A stretch of 21,567 bases of DNA from an uncultured Prevotella sp. (GTDB taxonomy: Bacteria > Bacteroidota > Bacteroidia > Bacteroidales > Bacteroidaceae). Position 1 is the stretch's first letter, and each line of letters opens with the position of its first letter. This document shows positions 21,086 to 21,567 of the stretch, in pieces. The notes beneath the pieces are model-generated. The model saw only the letters and a list, made by a program, of their open reading frames with translations, had not been told where the DNA came from and made no database searches. The stretch is taken from assembly GCA_934196725.1 (NCBI GenBank), contig CAKPWR010000045.1:1-21567 (forward strand), written 5' to 3'. The translations under genes and the position numbers were made by a program.

Positions 21086-21567
21086 ATGGCAAAGATTAAG
21101 ACTATAGGAATTTTGACATCCGGAGGCGATGCTCCAGGTATGAACGCAGCAATCCGTGCGGTGACCCGTGCGGCCATCTACAACGGATTCAACGTGAAGG
21201 GTATTTACCGTGGCTATGACGGTCTCATCAACGATGAGATTAAATCTTTCACCACAGAGAACGTGAGCGGTATCATCGGCACCGGCGGTACCATGCTGAA
21301 GACAGCCCGTTCCAAGGAGTTCATGACCGAGGAAGGACGCCAGAAGGCATACGAGAATATTCAGAAAGAGGAAATCGATGCACTCGTTGTCATCGGAGGT
21401 AACGGCTCGCTTACCGGTGCGATGAACTTCGCTAGAGAGTTTGATATCTGCTGCATCGGATTGCCTGGTACCATCGACAACGACCTCTATGGCACTGACA
21501 ATACCATCGGTTACGATACAACCATGAACACCATCGTAGAGTGCGTGGACCGTATCCGTGATACTGC
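21086..21567 (+). CDS. pfkA: 6-phosphofructokinase (5' part, runs off the window)
   Basis: 160 complete codons are present, and the frame is open at the right edge. It starts [20 protein letters not shown] (the nucleotide-binding G-G-D-A-P-G-M-N), then [21 protein letters not shown] (64-76), [12 protein letters not shown] (101-112) and [20 protein letters not shown] with the catalytic T-I-D-N-D (129-133). Glycine after the GGN (G107) at the position that is Asp in pyrophosphate-using enzymes argues for ATP as donor. N106 replaces the usual D of GGDGS. It phosphorylates fructose 6-phosphate in glycolysis. The 144-bp gap after nhaD is A+T-rich with no clear TAnnTTTG box, so read-through from nhaD is possible. 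Confidence 0.95.
   Translation, partial: MAKIKTIGILTSGGDAPGMNAAIRAVTRAAIYNGFNVKGIYRGYDGLINDEIKSFTTENVSGIIGTGGTMLKTARSKEFMTEEGRQKAYENIQKEEIDALVVIGGNGSLTGAMNFAREFDICCIGLPGTIDNDLYGTDNTIGYDTTMNTIVECVDRIRDT

Overview
The window looks like a chromosomal segment of a Bacteroidales bacterium close to Prevotella/Segatella. Three things point there. Many genes are preceded by the Bacteroidota promoter pattern (TTTG or TTG, about 20 nt, then TAnnTTTG). Surface proteins of Bacteroidota type are present (acidic-leader lipoprotein, PorT-like barrel, PCMD protein, BspA-like leucine-rich-repeat protein). The housekeeping genes rpsA, nhaD and pfkA are of the Bacteroidota kind. The assignment is inference from gene content; no rRNA or tRNA gene was seen.

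Layout. (1) 1-3160: tail of a RelE/ParE-like toxin and its terminator, then a minus-strand envelope operon (PCMD lipoprotein, PorT-like barrel, acidic-leader lipoprotein) under one good promoter. (2) 3250-5060: a three-gene minus-strand module (M15 peptidase, 'smalltalk' micro-protein, HU-like protein), flanked on both sides by same-orientation copies of one dispersed repeat family. (3) 5200-8410: an accessory, decaying zone. It holds a nuclease-less C-terminal Rpn protein with its own promoter, a zinc-ribbon membrane protein, a micro-gene cut by a MITE-like element, two small ORFs of unknown function, a frameshifted retropepsin-like protease, a restriction-methylase C-terminal scrap and toxin-antitoxin-like small ORFs. 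(4) 8447-12990: a minus-strand replication operon (predicted DNA-binding protein, uncharacterised replication-associated protein, T7-like primase-helicase, small unknown), with a large palindrome just upstream of its promoter. (5) 13100-17200: a second accessory zone with a 14-unit LRR surface protein broken by an in-frame amber codon, a truncated ORF6N protein, a hicAB toxin-antitoxin pair bracketed by duplicated terminators, and a MITE-like element. (6) 17250-21567: core genome, with rpsA, nhaD and the start of pfkA.

How the parts may work together. The primase-helicase operon and the M15/smalltalk/HU module share a strand and could be two ends of one domesticated phage- or plasmid-like element whose middle has filled with accessory genes. 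No integrase, capsid, terminase or relaxase gene was recognised, so this is a hypothesis. The accessory zones are rich in dispersed hairpin repeats, and several genes there are visibly broken.
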